Assembly (NCBI GenBank): GCA_002778705.1
Contig: PFAM01000023.1
Span: forward strand, 1-64,000
Reading direction: 5' to 3'
DNA length: 64,000 bases
From: Candidatus Falkowbacteria bacterium CG10_big_fil_rev_8_21_14_0_10_37_14
GTDB taxonomy: Bacteria; Patescibacteriota; Patescibacteriia; Patescibacteriales; Patescibacteriaceae
Each line of letters opens with the position of its first letter. The first letter of the stretch is position 1. The notes under the pieces are model-generated. The model saw nothing but the letters and a program-made list of their open reading frames with translations, was not told the origin of the DNA and did no database searches. The translations under genes and the position numbers were made by a program. Shown here in pieces: positions 1 through 7,455 of the stretch.

Positions 1-1
1 T

Positions 2-1855
2 TTCCATAACGAGAATAAGCTGCTTAAGGCCGATCATTTAGAGCGTGGCAAGCAGTTTTTTCATAAGCATGGAAGTAAGAGTATTTTCTTAGCACGTTTT
101 GTCGGACCTCTTCGTGCTATTGTACCATTCGTTGCTGGTATTTCCGGCATGAAGAAAAACAAATTTCTTTTTTGGAACATTATCAGTGCTTTTCTTTGGT
201 CGACGTCGCACCTTCTCCTCGGATATTTTTTCGGAAACGCCTTTACCGTTATCGAAGTTTGGTCAACTCGTGTAGGGTATGCCATTGGGGTGGCAGTACT
301 TTTCTTGGTGCTGATCTATATCATCCGATTCATAACAGTAAAGCACGGCAGGCAGATTGCCGAATTCATCCGATCTGTTTCTACGTCAATCGGAAATGCC
401 ATATCATCGAATCCCGACGTTCAAAAATTAGTGAAGCGGCATTCGACCTTCTTTGCTTTTATAAAAACAAGAACCAACCGCAAGTCTTTTTTCGGACTGC
501 CGTTCACTCTTATTGTCATCGGTTTTGGATATGTCCTTTCACTCTTTTTTGGCATTATTCAGGACGTACTTACTTCTGATGTAATCGTATCGGCCGATCT
601 CCGCATTGCTAACTTGTTGGAATACCTCCGAAGCCCAGAATTTACCAAAGTATTTTTATGGATTACTCTTTTGGGCAAATGGCAGATTGTCATTGGTTCA
701 GCAATTATTGTGTCTCTGATTTTGTGGTTATGGAAAAAGAGGGATAACATTATGTATCTATGGCTAGCACTCGTGGCCAATGGGATTTTTAGTTATCTTG
801 GAAAATTACTAATCCACAGGGACCGTCCGCTTACTCCTGTATACCTAGAAAACTCGTTTTCTTTCCCCAGTGGACACGCAATGGTCGCAGTAATTTTTTA
901 CGGTTTTCTCGCGTACATTCTTATTCGTCACATCAAAAGCTGGAAAACTAAAGTCAATATATTCTTTGCCTGTTTGTTTGTTATCTTGGCCATTGGTTTT
1001 AGCAGATTATATTTGGGGGTTCATTTTTTGAGCGATGTGTGGGGTGGATATCTGCTTGGCTTTCTTATCCTTACGACCGTAATGGCATTGTACGAATGGA
1101 GGCAGTGGAGCAAAGGATCGGTAGAACACGAACACGTTGTCGTTACAAAAAATATAAAGTTGGCAACGGCCGGTTTGGTTTTTGTCGGTGTTATTTTCTA
1201 CATAGGTTTTGCTTCGCAATATAAGCCCCCGATTGCGGTATCAGCTCAAGCAGTAATTCAAAATATTGAAGGAGGTATCAGCACATATTTTAGTGACCAT
1301 AAAATTCCAAAATACTCCGAGACACTGATTGGAAATCCACAAGAACCCTTAGGATTCATTTTTCTTGCAAAAGACGACACTGTTCTCACGCAAAGTTTCG
1401 AGAAAGCAGGATGGTCATCGGCCGATCGAGTCAGTATTAAATCTATTGCAAAAATTGCAGAAGCGGCCGTATTGCGTCGCCAATATCTCAATGCTCCCAT
1501 GACTCCTTCGTTTTGGAATGCAGTTGTCAATGATTTTGGTTTTGAGAAACCTACGCAATCCAACAGTGTAGACGAACGCCACCACATCCGTATTTGGAAG
1601 ACGAATTTAAGACAAGACGGTCTTACTGTATATGTCGCTACCGCCAGTCTTGATACGGCAATCAAATGGTTAGTCACTCACCGCATAAATCCCGACATCG
1701 ATACTGAGAAATTGTTTGTGAAAGATAGTTTGCAGTCAGCGAATACTCTTGAAGGTACGAACGAAATTCAATTTGTTGATCATATTTTGGGACAGAATTT
1801 CAGCGGTGATGATTTTTTCACGAATGGCAAACTTTATATCCTAAAGTTGAATTAA
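2..1855 (+). CDS. DedA-PAP2-LssY fusion membrane protein, 5' partial
   Basis: The open frame enters from the left edge, so the true start lies outside the window; an ATG at 149 is internal. The first 70 codons resemble the end of a DedA/SNARE-associated domain (RFVGPLRAIVPFVAGIS). Several membrane segments follow, then a complete PAP2 phosphatase signature: KLLIHRDRP (KX6RP) near 800-826, FPSGHAM near 864, and SRLYLGVHFLSD (SRX5HX3D) near 1000-1036. The C-terminal 200 residues after the last membrane segment resemble the soluble LssY domain. The family is expected to dephosphorylate lipid pyrophosphates such as undecaprenyl-PP, with the DedA part involved in lipid flipping. Function in this organism is inferred. 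Confidence 0.88.
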   Translation, partial: FHNENKLLKADHLERGKQFFHKHGSKSIFLARFVGPLRAIVPFVAGISGMKKNKFLFWNIISAFLWSTSHLLLGYFFGNAFTVIEVWSTRVGYAIGVAVLFLVLIYIIRFITVKHGRQIAEFIRSVSTSIGNAISSNPDVQKLVKRHSTFFAFIKTRTNRKSFFGLPFTLIVIGFGYVLSLFFGIIQDVLTSDVIVSADLRIANLLEYLRSPEFTKVFLWITLLGKWQIVIGSAIIVSLILWLWKKRDNIMYLWLALVANGIFSYLGKLLIHRDRPLTPVYLENSFSFPSGHAMVAVIFYGFLAYILIRHIKSWKTKVNIFFACLFVILAIGFSRLYLGVHFLSDVWGGYLLGFLILTTVMALYEWRQWSKGSVEHEHVVVTKNIKLATAGLVFVGVIFYIGFASQYKPPIAVSAQAVIQNIEGGISTYFSDHKIPKYSETLIGNPQEPLGFIFLAKDDTVLTQSFEKAGWSSADRVSIKSIAKIAEAAVLRRQYLNAPMTPSFWNAVVNDFGFEKPTQSNSVDERHHIRIWKTNLRQDGLTVYVATASLDTAIKWLVTHRINPDIDTEKLFVKDSLQSANTLEGTNEIQFVDHILGQNFSGDDFFTNGKLYILKLN

Positions 1856-1876
1856 TAATTCAAGGGAGCAATCCCC

Positions 1877-1905
1877 GCCGTTTTATAATCTTTCCTAAAA
1901 ACGGC
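1877..1905. terminator. weak hairpin after the DedA-PAP2 gene
   Basis: GCCGTTTT at 1877-1884 pairs with AAAACGGC at 1898-1905. No T-run follows on the plus strand, so termination is uncertain. Confidence 0.3.
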
Positions 1906-1913
1906 AGTGGTTA

Positions 1914-2276
1914 TTGTGTGCGAACGGGAGGGTTGGTCAAGCACAGACAAGAAGAAAATTAGGCAAGTTAAGAAAGAATATCAAACAAGATGACGAGGCT
2001 ATGGCCAAAGTCAATTTTGCCACAGACGCCAGAACCAATTTCCAAGAGGGTGATAACAAGGACAAGAAAAACATTCTTTTACAGATTGGCACGAACCGAG
2101 AGCTAAAAGACCGAAAATTAATCATTACGCCTTATAAATGGCTTATTCCCATTGAGAAAATGATTAAGCACTTAGAGGCCAAATTTATCACGCTCGAACT
2201 AAACAAAACCCCTTTAAATACAAAACAAAACGAGGCTTATACCTCGCTTTGTCGCGAACTGCGGAGAGGGAGGGAT
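1914..2276 (+). pseudogene. C-terminal remnant of a serine recombinase
   Basis: The plus-strand reading frame here carries only the end of a large serine recombinase. IGTNRELKDRKLIITPYKWL aligns by eye with LGQNRQIINKNLTITPHNWL of the intact recombinase encoded at 27457-29106, and the residues on both sides align too. The resolvase, recombinase and zinc-ribbon domains are missing. As in the intact copy, the end of the frame reads antisense through a copy of a tRNA 3' end (here tRNA-Ser). The frame stays open to 2432 but beyond about 2276 it reads scar sequence. I treat it as a 5'-truncated pseudogene rather than a gene starting at 1914. Confidence 0.72.
2260..2276. repeat. 17-bp direct repeat of the tRNA-Ser 3' end (att-like)
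   Basis: TGCGGAGAGGGAGGGAT here is identical to 2451-2467, the 3' end of tRNA-Ser on the opposite strand. It sits just past the recombinase remnant, as expected for an attachment-site copy left by an integrated element. Confidence 0.7.
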
Positions 2277-2335
2277 ATTCGGTCACAGATAATTGTTCGT
2301 CGCCACTCACAATTTCCGCGACCCCAGCTCACCAT

Positions 2336-2351
2336 TCCGCCTGCTGGCGGA
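2336..2351. repeat. 16-nt palindromic repeat, copy 1
   Basis: TCCGCC-TGCT-GGCGGA: 6-bp arms around a 4-nt centre. The same arms and length recur at 8986, 9154 and 9193, all near tRNA genes or tRNA scars. Confidence 0.6.
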
Positions 2352-2365
2352 ATATGGTTCCGCTT

Positions 2366-2460
2366 TTCGAATCCCTCGCGCAGGCAAAGCAGTTCGCCTG
2401 CTCCTCTCCACAAATATAAAAAGCCGTCATAAATGACGGCTTTTTATATTTGCGGAGAGG
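2366..2460. repeat. inverted partial tRNA-Ser copy forming a 27-bp-arm palindrome with the tRNA-Ser terminator
   Basis: TTCGAATCCCTC at 2366-2377 repeats the T-arm of tRNA-Ser in the opposite orientation. After a roughly 23-nt insertion, 2403-2429 is an inverted copy of 2434-2460 with one mismatch in 27 and a 4-nt loop. The core (AAAAAGCCGTCA / TGACGGCTTTTT) is a bidirectional intrinsic terminator that serves tRNA-Ser on the minus strand. Confidence 0.72.
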
Positions 2461-2467
2461 GAGGGAT
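2451..2467. repeat. 17-bp direct repeat, chromosomal partner inside tRNA-Ser
   Basis: Identical to 2260-2276. It spans the acceptor 3' strand and part of the T-arm of the minus-strand tRNA-Ser gene. Confidence 0.7.
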
Positions 2468-2539
2468 TCGAACCCTCGAGACTCGTTAAAGCCTAACATC
2501 TTAGCAGGATGCCCCATTCGGCCACTCTGGCACCTCTCC
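2453..2539 (-). tRNA. tRNA-Ser(GCU)
   Basis: On the minus strand the acceptor GGAGAGG (from 2539) pairs with CCTCTCC ending at 2454, with discriminator G at 2453. The anticodon loop contains GCT and there is the long variable arm of a class II tRNA. The T-loop is TTCGAAT. No CCA is encoded; the next bases are CAAATA. It is followed by the terminator described at 2403-2460. Confidence 0.93.
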
Positions 2540-2603
2540 ATTATAAACTAGCAATTTAAAAGTTGGTATCTTTCCAAATCAAATTGTCATTAAAAAATAA
2601 TAT

Positions 2604-2632
2604 TTGCCTTTTTGATAAATTTTAACTATAAT
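2604..2632 (+). promoter_or_regulatory. promoter TTGCCT-17-TATAAT
   Basis: TTGCCT at 2604-2609 and TATAAT at 2627-2632 are separated by 17 bp. The predicted transcript starts about 25 nt before the gene at 2667. Confidence 0.65.
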
Positions 2633-2666
2633 TAGTATAGGCAAAGAAGCCTAGTATGTCAATTAT

Positions 2667-3194
2667 ATGGTAAATGATAATAAAATAGAGTTACCACGTT
2701 GGGGCAGGGAGTTAATGACCTGGGAAATACCATCATATGACCAACATGAACGTGGTTTACGCTGGTATATCATTTTTGGCGTTATCACTGGTGGCTTGCT
2801 ATTACTATCTTTAGCCACACCAAACCTGGTTTTTAACGAACCCAATTACCTTTTTGCTGTTATGATTGTCTTGGTGATTTTTATTTTTATCACCAATGTT
2901 TTCAGAGAGCCAGAAATGTTGGAGTTTACCATTGCCTCTGAGGGCGTAATAATCGGAGATAGATTGTATGATTATGATGAATTAAAACATTTTTGCATTC
3001 TTCACAAACCACATGAAAAACTTTCAGCTTTGTATTTTGAGTTTAAAAATGGCCTAAGACCACGTTTAACTGTTCCAATGCTGGGGGCTAATCCAATTCA
3101 AGCTAGAGAGTTCTTGGCTCGCTATATGACTGAAGATTTAGAGCGTACTGACGAGCCTAATACGGATTTTATAGCCAGAATATTTAAAATTTGA
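2667..3194 (+). CDS. conserved-looking two-TM membrane protein
   Basis: I do not recognise a named family. The 175-residue protein has a soluble N-terminus (about 30 residues), two membrane segments (roughly residues 32-50 and 58-78) and a cytosolic C-terminal domain of about 95 residues rich in beta-type sequence, which could be a PH-like fold. This layout is common among small uncharacterised Patescibacteria membrane proteins. There is no Shine-Dalgarno sequence before the ATG, although a good promoter lies upstream. It is a single gene, followed by tRNA-Arg. Confidence 0.75.
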   Translation: MVNDNKIELPRWGRELMTWEIPSYDQHERGLRWYIIFGVITGGLLLLSLATPNLVFNEPNYLFAVMIVLVIFIFITNVFREPEMLEFTIASEGVIIGDRLYDYDELKHFCILHKPHEKLSALYFEFKNGLRPRLTVPMLGANPIQAREFLARYMTEDLERTDEPNTDFIARIFKI

Positions 3195-3298
3195 CAAATA
3201 AGGCTACTTATTGTAAATTGTTGGAGTTAAGTAATTAGTAAAGTAACCCAAAAAAACTTTATAAGTTGTATAAAACCTTAACTTTAATAACTTATTGA

Positions 3299-3373
3299 GC
3301 ACTCGTCGTTCAACGGATAGGACATTAGCTTGCGGAGCTGGTGATACAGGTTCGATTCCTGTCGAGTGCACCA
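3299..3373 (+). tRNA. tRNA-Arg(GCG) with encoded CCA
   Basis: Acceptor GCACTCG (3299-3305) pairs with CGAGTGC (3363-3369); discriminator A at 3370 and CCA at 3371-3373. The anticodon stem TTAGC/GCTGG holds the loop TTGCGGA, giving anticodon GCG. A20 in the D-loop and C35 fit arginine identity. Most bacteria read CGN arginine codons with ACG (inosine), so GCG is worth noting. Confidence 0.88.
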
Positions 3374-3408
3374 TATTATGATAAAGAATGGGCAAAATTG
3401 TCCATTTT

Positions 3409-3437
3409 TTGTTTTTTTAAGCAATCTTTGTCATAAT
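3409..3437 (+). promoter_or_regulatory. recG promoter TTGTTT-17-CATAAT
   Basis: TTGTTT at 3409-3414 and CATAAT at 3432-3437, spacer 17. The recG ATG at 3445 lies 8 nt after the -10 box, so the mRNA is probably leaderless. Confidence 0.5.
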
Positions 3438-3444
3438 AATCTTT

Positions 3445-5511
3445 ATGGATTTAAAACTACCTGTCAGTGCTTTAAGCCGAGTTGGTCAAAGCACCACTGC
3501 TAAACTCAAAAACTTAGGGCTAATTACTGCCGAAGATTTATTGTGGCATTTGCCTTTTCGCTATGAAGATTATTCTAAGACTACGCCAATCTCGGATTTA
3601 GTGGTTGGTAGTCGTGTTAATGTTGTTGGGCGTCTAGATTTAATCAATAGTAAAAAAACTTCTGGCCGACGAATTAATGTGACAGAAGCTTTAATTGCCG
3701 ACGATAGTGGTTTGATTAAAGCCATCTGGTTTAATCAGCCTTTTATCGCTACCACCTTGAAAGTCGGTGATCATATTTCTTTGTCTGGTAAGGTTGATGA
3801 AGATTTTGCTGGTCCGTTTTTATTGTCTCCTGTCTATGAAAAATTATCAGTTTCTGGTGGCGTTCACACCATTGGCTTGGTGCCTAATTATCATTTAACT
3901 TTTGGTCTGACTCAAAAACAACTTCGTTCTTTGATTAAACAAGCTTTACCTGCCGTAGTTAATCTAGTCGATTGGTTGCCAGACTGGCTTAGACTTGAAT
4001 ACGGTTTAATGCCTTTAACCGAGGCCTTAAAACAAATACATTTTCCTGACAACCCCGATATTTTGAATCAAGCTAAGCGTCGCCTTGGTTTTAATGAACT
4101 ATTTATTTTACAATTAGAATCACAGCTTGGTCGGCGTGAAGCCTTTGGTTTTACGGCACCAATTTTACAATTTCATGGAGCTGAAACTAAAACTTTTGTG
4201 GATAATCTGCCTTTTGTTTTAACTCCAGCACAGAAAGTTGCCGCTTGGGAGATTTTGCAAGATATCGAAAAGCCTCGGCCGATGCTCCGTCTTCTAGAGG
4301 GTGATGTTGGTTCAGGAAAAACTTTAGTTGCTATGCTCGCTATGTACAATACTGCTTTAAATAGTAAACAGGCGGTTATGATGGTGCCTACCGAAATTTT
4401 AGCTAGACAACACTACGAAACCTTTCTTAAATTTTTAGGCGATAAAGACTTAACCATTGGTTTGGCGGTGAGTGCCGAACGTCGGTTATCTAAAGCCACA
4501 GATAGCAAAAAAATCAGCACCGCTAAGGTTGCGTCCACAGCGGATATCATTATCGGCACACAAGCTCTTCTGACAGATACTACAATCTTTCGGAATCTGT
4601 CTTTAGTGGTAATTGATGAACAACATCGCTTTGGAGTGAATCAGCGTCAACGCCTAGCTTCTAAAGCAGTTTCGAACGGGGGTAATAGTGCTCCCCACCT
4701 TTTATCAATGACGGCTACGCCAATTCCACGCACTCTAGCCTTAGTTTTGTATCAGGATTTATCTTTGTCGGTTATCAAGCAATCACCAATTGGTCGTCTG
4801 CAGGTTTTAACCAAGCTCTATAGTGAAGCTGAACGACCAAGTGCTTACGATATTTTAGCTAAAGAAATTTCCGCCGGCCATCAAGCCTTTGTTGTCTGCC
4901 CTTTGATTGAAGATTCAGAAATTAGTGACGCTAAAGCAGCTAAGAGTGAAGAGGCTAAATTAAAACGACTATTCCCAACTTGGAGGGTTGGTCTTCTTCA
5001 TGGCAAGTTAAAAAGTAAAGACAAAGAAAAAATTATGGCCGACTTTGCTTCTGGTGCAATTCAGATTTTGGTCGCTACGGCGGTGGTGGAGGTGGGTATT
5101 GATGTCCCTAATGCTACAGTGATGTTAATTGAATCAGCCGATCGCTTTGGTTTAGCCCAATTACATCAATATCGTGGTCGGGTTGGTCGTGGTCAACAGC
5201 AGTCATTCTGCTTATTATTAGCTGACGACTTAGCGGAAAATTCTCGCCGTCGGCTGGAATGTTTACAAAGATTTTCCAGTGGTTTTGACTTAGCTAAAGA
5301 AGATTTAAAATTTCGTGGTCCCGGTGAGGTTTATGGCACACTGCAAAAGGGCTTCCCTGAATTAAAAATTGCTAGTCTTTTTGATGTAGAATTAATGACT
5401 ATGGCACAAAAAGCGGCTGAGGAATATTTACTGCAAGATCCTAATGGTCAATTATATCCCAAAACTTGGGCCAAATTAAAACAGGTTATTAGCCAAAACC
5501 ATGGCGAATAG
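3445..5511 (+). CDS. recG: ATP-dependent DNA helicase RecG
   Basis: RecG is an SF2 helicase that reverses stalled replication forks and processes Holliday junctions. The 688-residue length is usual. The N-terminal wedge/OB domain is followed by helicase motifs: Walker A GDVGSGKT near residues 286-293, the RecG-type box DEQH near 391, TATPIPRTLAL near 425, and the C-terminal motif GRVGRG near 579 with the TRG-region residues after it. The ATG at 3445 begins MDLKLPVSALSRVGQ, matching the usual RecG start. No Shine-Dalgarno sequence is present and the promoter is very close, suggesting leaderless translation. It appears monocistronic. Confidence 0.97.
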   Translation: MDLKLPVSALSRVGQSTTAKLKNLGLITAEDLLWHLPFRYEDYSKTTPISDLVVGSRVNVVGRLDLINSKKTSGRRINVTEALIADDSGLIKAIWFNQPFIATTLKVGDHISLSGKVDEDFAGPFLLSPVYEKLSVSGGVHTIGLVPNYHLTFGLTQKQLRSLIKQALPAVVNLVDWLPDWLRLEYGLMPLTEALKQIHFPDNPDILNQAKRRLGFNELFILQLESQLGRREAFGFTAPILQFHGAETKTFVDNLPFVLTPAQKVAAWEILQDIEKPRPMLRLLEGDVGSGKTLVAMLAMYNTALNSKQAVMMVPTEILARQHYETFLKFLGDKDLTIGLAVSAERRLSKATDSKKISTAKVASTADIIIGTQALLTDTTIFRNLSLVVIDEQHRFGVNQRQRLASKAVSNGGNSAPHLLSMTATPIPRTLALVLYQDLSLSVIKQSPIGRLQVLTKLYSEAERPSAYDILAKEISAGHQAFVVCPLIEDSEISDAKAAKSEEAKLKRLFPTWRVGLLHGKLKSKDKEKIMADFASGAIQILVATAVVEVGIDVPNATVMLIESADRFGLAQLHQYRGRVGRGQQQSFCLLLADDLAENSRRRLECLQRFSSGFDLAKEDLKFRGPGEVYGTLQKGFPELKIASLFDVELMTMAQKAAEEYLLQDPNGQLYPKTWAKLKQVISQNHGE

Positions 5512-5548
5512 CTAAAAATTTATCTTAAGACACTTGCTAGCACTACTA

Positions 5549-5577
5549 TTGACATTATTAGCTAAATATGATATAAA
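5549..5577 (+). promoter_or_regulatory. consensus promoter TTGACA-17-TATAAA
   Basis: TTGACA at 5549-5554, TATAAA at 5572-5577, spacer 17. The same arrangement, including the preceding ATATGA, recurs at 12369-12397. Confidence 0.7.
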
Positions 5578-5614
5578 AGAAAAGTAGTTTTTTAACAATC
5601 GGAGATGTTCATTA

Positions 5615-5983
5615 ATGACTAGTAAAAAAATTTTAGACTCAGCACTATGTCCGGTTTGTGGAGATAGAGTTTTATTTAGCAAAAATTTAGTTTTTGGAGC
5701 TAACGGTGTTTTATGCCACTGGGACTGTCTTAAGGGTTATCTTGGAGAAGAGGGCTTTGCTCTAAAGGATACATATCCCAAAATAAAAAACCCATTAGAT
5801 TTTAAAAATTATTTAGAATCTCTTCTTCAAATTAGCATCGTAATGTCTGGCGACAAAAACAAAGCTAAAGTTCAAGCAATAATTCAAAAATATAGCGAAG
5901 TTTTTGATTTCTTAGACTTTAAAGATGTTAAAATTTATCAATTAGTTAAGGATTGCACAGTAAGTTTCTGTGCTCTATTATAA
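5615..5983 (+). CDS. small zinc-finger-like protein
   Basis: Unrecognised, 122 residues. The N-terminal 45 residues contain CPVC near residue 13 and CHWDC near residue 39, a plausible four-ligand zinc site resembling LIM or treble-clef fingers. The rest is mostly helical with no membrane segment. A GGAG lies about 11 nt before the ATG and a consensus promoter is upstream. The gene at 6005 encodes a second short protein with the same CPxC...HxxC layout (HGAC), so the two probably form a small operon ending at the terminator at 6231. Role unknown; binding of nucleic acid or protein is only a guess. Confidence 0.7.
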   Translation: MTSKKILDSALCPVCGDRVLFSKNLVFGANGVLCHWDCLKGYLGEEGFALKDTYPKIKNPLDFKNYLESLLQISIVMSGDKNKAKVQAIIQKYSEVFDFLDFKDVKIYQLVKDCTVSFCALL

Positions 5984-6004
5984 ATTATTAAGGGGGATTT
6001 AAAG

Positions 6005-6208
6005 ATGTATCCATCAAGACGACAGGGCAGCGGTAGTCAAAATGGCGGACCAAGAAGTACTAAACATTTAAAAACGCCAGAGCAAATAGCTTTAGATAAA
6101 AAACGGGCTTGTCCAGCTTGTTCTTGTTTAGTAGCTCCGGGCGATCCAGATAAAGTAACTGTCGAAGGTGTTACTTATCACGGTGCCTGTTTGAAGAAAA
6201 TTAAGTAA
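6005..6208 (+). CDS. small zinc-ribbon-like protein
   Basis: Unrecognised, 67 residues. A basic, low-complexity N-terminus is followed by CPACSC near residue 37 and HGAC near residue 60, giving a putative Cys/His metal site similar to that of the preceding protein. A strong AAGGGGGA Shine-Dalgarno sequence sits about 7 nt before the ATG. It follows the gene at 5615-5983 by 21 nt and is followed by an intrinsic terminator. The family likeness between the two proteins suggests a duplicated finger, but sequence identity outside the metal ligands is low. Confidence 0.7.
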   Translation: MYPSRRQGSGSQNGGPRSTKHLKTPEQIALDKKRACPACSCLVAPGDPDKVTVEGVTYHGACLKKIK

Positions 6209-6230
6209 TTTTAATTTTTATAACCATAAA

Positions 6231-6257
6231 AACGGCTTAAAATAAGTCGTTTTTTTA
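6231..6257 (+). terminator. intrinsic terminator after the zinc-finger pair
   Basis: AACGGCTTA (6231-6239) pairs with TAAGTCGTT (6243-6251) and is followed by a T-run. Confidence 0.8.
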
Positions 6258-6417
6258 TACTTGTTTTAAAAAATTTAAGGCTTTGTGTTAAGTATTTTGA
6301 TTATATGTTGCTTGTTGGCAAGTACACTATTAAAAACTACACCAAGAGCTATGACTCATGGTAATCTTGGGCACTTTGTGTGGAAAGACCATATTTCCGG
6401 GGTCAACACTGATATAT

Positions 6418-6446
6418 TTGACATTTTAACCAAAATATGCTATACT
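6418..6446 (+). promoter_or_regulatory. consensus promoter TTGACA-17-TATACT with TG extension
   Basis: TTGACA at 6418-6423, TGC then TATACT at 6441-6446, spacer 17. The stretch 6258-6417 has no convincing gene; an apparent 62-codon frame at 6285-6473 contains this promoter and is rejected. GGAAA-N7-TTTCC near 6383-6399 is a small inverted repeat that might be an operator. Confidence 0.7.
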
Positions 6447-6498
6447 ATGAATAGTAACTTAAAAATTAAATAAATAAACATACATACAGAGGTTTCTT

Positions 6499-7374
6499 AT
6501 GGAAATATGTCCAGATTGGCTAGACGCCGATCCTAAAACAGTGCTTGTTAATGATTATGACGAGCGCGAAATAGAATTACAAGCAGCAGTTAAAAAAAAT
6601 CTTGAAAATAATGTTGCCAAGCGGAATGCTGATTACAACAAGTATGACAAAACTTTAGACTTTAATAAAAAAAAGTTAAAAGAAATGGAGAGTCGTAATC
6701 TTCAAGATCAGATTGCTATAAAAAAAATTGATGACAAAATTAAAAAATTAGCCATCAATAAAAACTCTAGACAAACATCTTGTAGTAATCAACCAACCGT
6801 TAGTCGTGGCTCAGTATTCTTACTTTTAGCCAGTTTGCCGATTTTAACTTTACTGGTTATTCTATTATTTAAAGTACTTAATACCCCCGTACTTCCAATT
6901 AAACCCTTAACTGATCTCGATCAGTTAAACATCTCTATCGATAGCTTAATTGATGATGGCTACAACATTGTAGATGTCCAAAATTTGAAAGCCGATGCTA
7001 TTTATCAATATCCGATAGCAGGCGATATGATCTTCGTTCTTTTAGCTGACATCCCATTTCGTTATGGAATGATTGGTGACAGTGATCGATCTATGATTGT
7101 TAATCGAGGCGAACGCTTAGAGTTGGGTCAGAGAAACACGATTTATACGGTTCAAGCCCAAGCTTTAAGTGCTACTAGTTTTGTCTTGATGTTTAAAAAT
7201 AGAGACATCGGACACCCGATTGCTGTAATTACTAAATTTACTGATAGTGTTGTAAAAATGTTTACAAGTATTCTCGGCGTCGTTGGTATTATAGCTGTCG
7301 TGGTTTTAATTACGGTGGTTTTGATATTAGATATTATTCTGCTGGTCAAAATGGTTCAGCGGAGTCAATTTTAA
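6499..7374 (+). CDS. coiled-coil membrane protein of unknown function
   Basis: Unrecognised, 291 residues. Residues 20-90 are highly charged and heptad-like (probable coiled coil, cytosolic). A membrane segment lies near 105-127, then about 110 residues of an extracytoplasmic domain, and a second long membrane segment near 258-285. An AGAGG Shine-Dalgarno sequence lies 7 nt before the ATG and a consensus promoter is upstream. It is followed by its own terminator, so it is transcribed separately from the pilin-like pair downstream, although proximity hints at a shared envelope role. No catalytic motif seen. Confidence 0.72.
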   Translation: MEICPDWLDADPKTVLVNDYDEREIELQAAVKKNLENNVAKRNADYNKYDKTLDFNKKKLKEMESRNLQDQIAIKKIDDKIKKLAINKNSRQTSCSNQPTVSRGSVFLLLASLPILTLLVILLFKVLNTPVLPIKPLTDLDQLNISIDSLIDDGYNIVDVQNLKADAIYQYPIAGDMIFVLLADIPFRYGMIGDSDRSMIVNRGERLELGQRNTIYTVQAQALSATSFVLMFKNRDIGHPIAVITKFTDSVVKMFTSILGVVGIIAVVVLITVVLILDIILLVKMVQRSQF

Positions 7375-7395
7375 GCCTGATAGGCTTTTACAAAG

Positions 7396-7432
7396 GAATG
7401 ATAGTAAATAATTGCTTATCATTCTTTTTTTT
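7396..7432 (+). terminator. intrinsic terminator abutting the next promoter
   Basis: GAATGATA (7396-7403) pairs with TATCATTC (7417-7424), followed by eight Ts. The next -10 box begins at 7435, 3 nt beyond. Confidence 0.78.
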
Positions 7433-7440
7433 GTTATAAT
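7432..7440 (+). promoter_or_regulatory. extended -10 promoter TGTTATAAT
   Basis: TG at 7432-7433 and TATAAT at 7435-7440; no good -35 box, the upstream being the terminator T-run. It serves the pilin-like pair starting at 7456. Confidence 0.6.
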
Positions 7441-7455
7441 AAAAAAAACAAATAT

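Noticed and set aside
1914-2432. A complete hypothetical gene at 1914
   Set aside because: The sequence is only the C-terminal part of a recombinase and reads through a tRNA-derived repeat.
6285-6473. A 62-codon open frame on the plus strand
   Set aside because: It contains a full TTGACA-17-TATACT promoter, has no Shine-Dalgarno sequence and its residue composition is unlike a protein.
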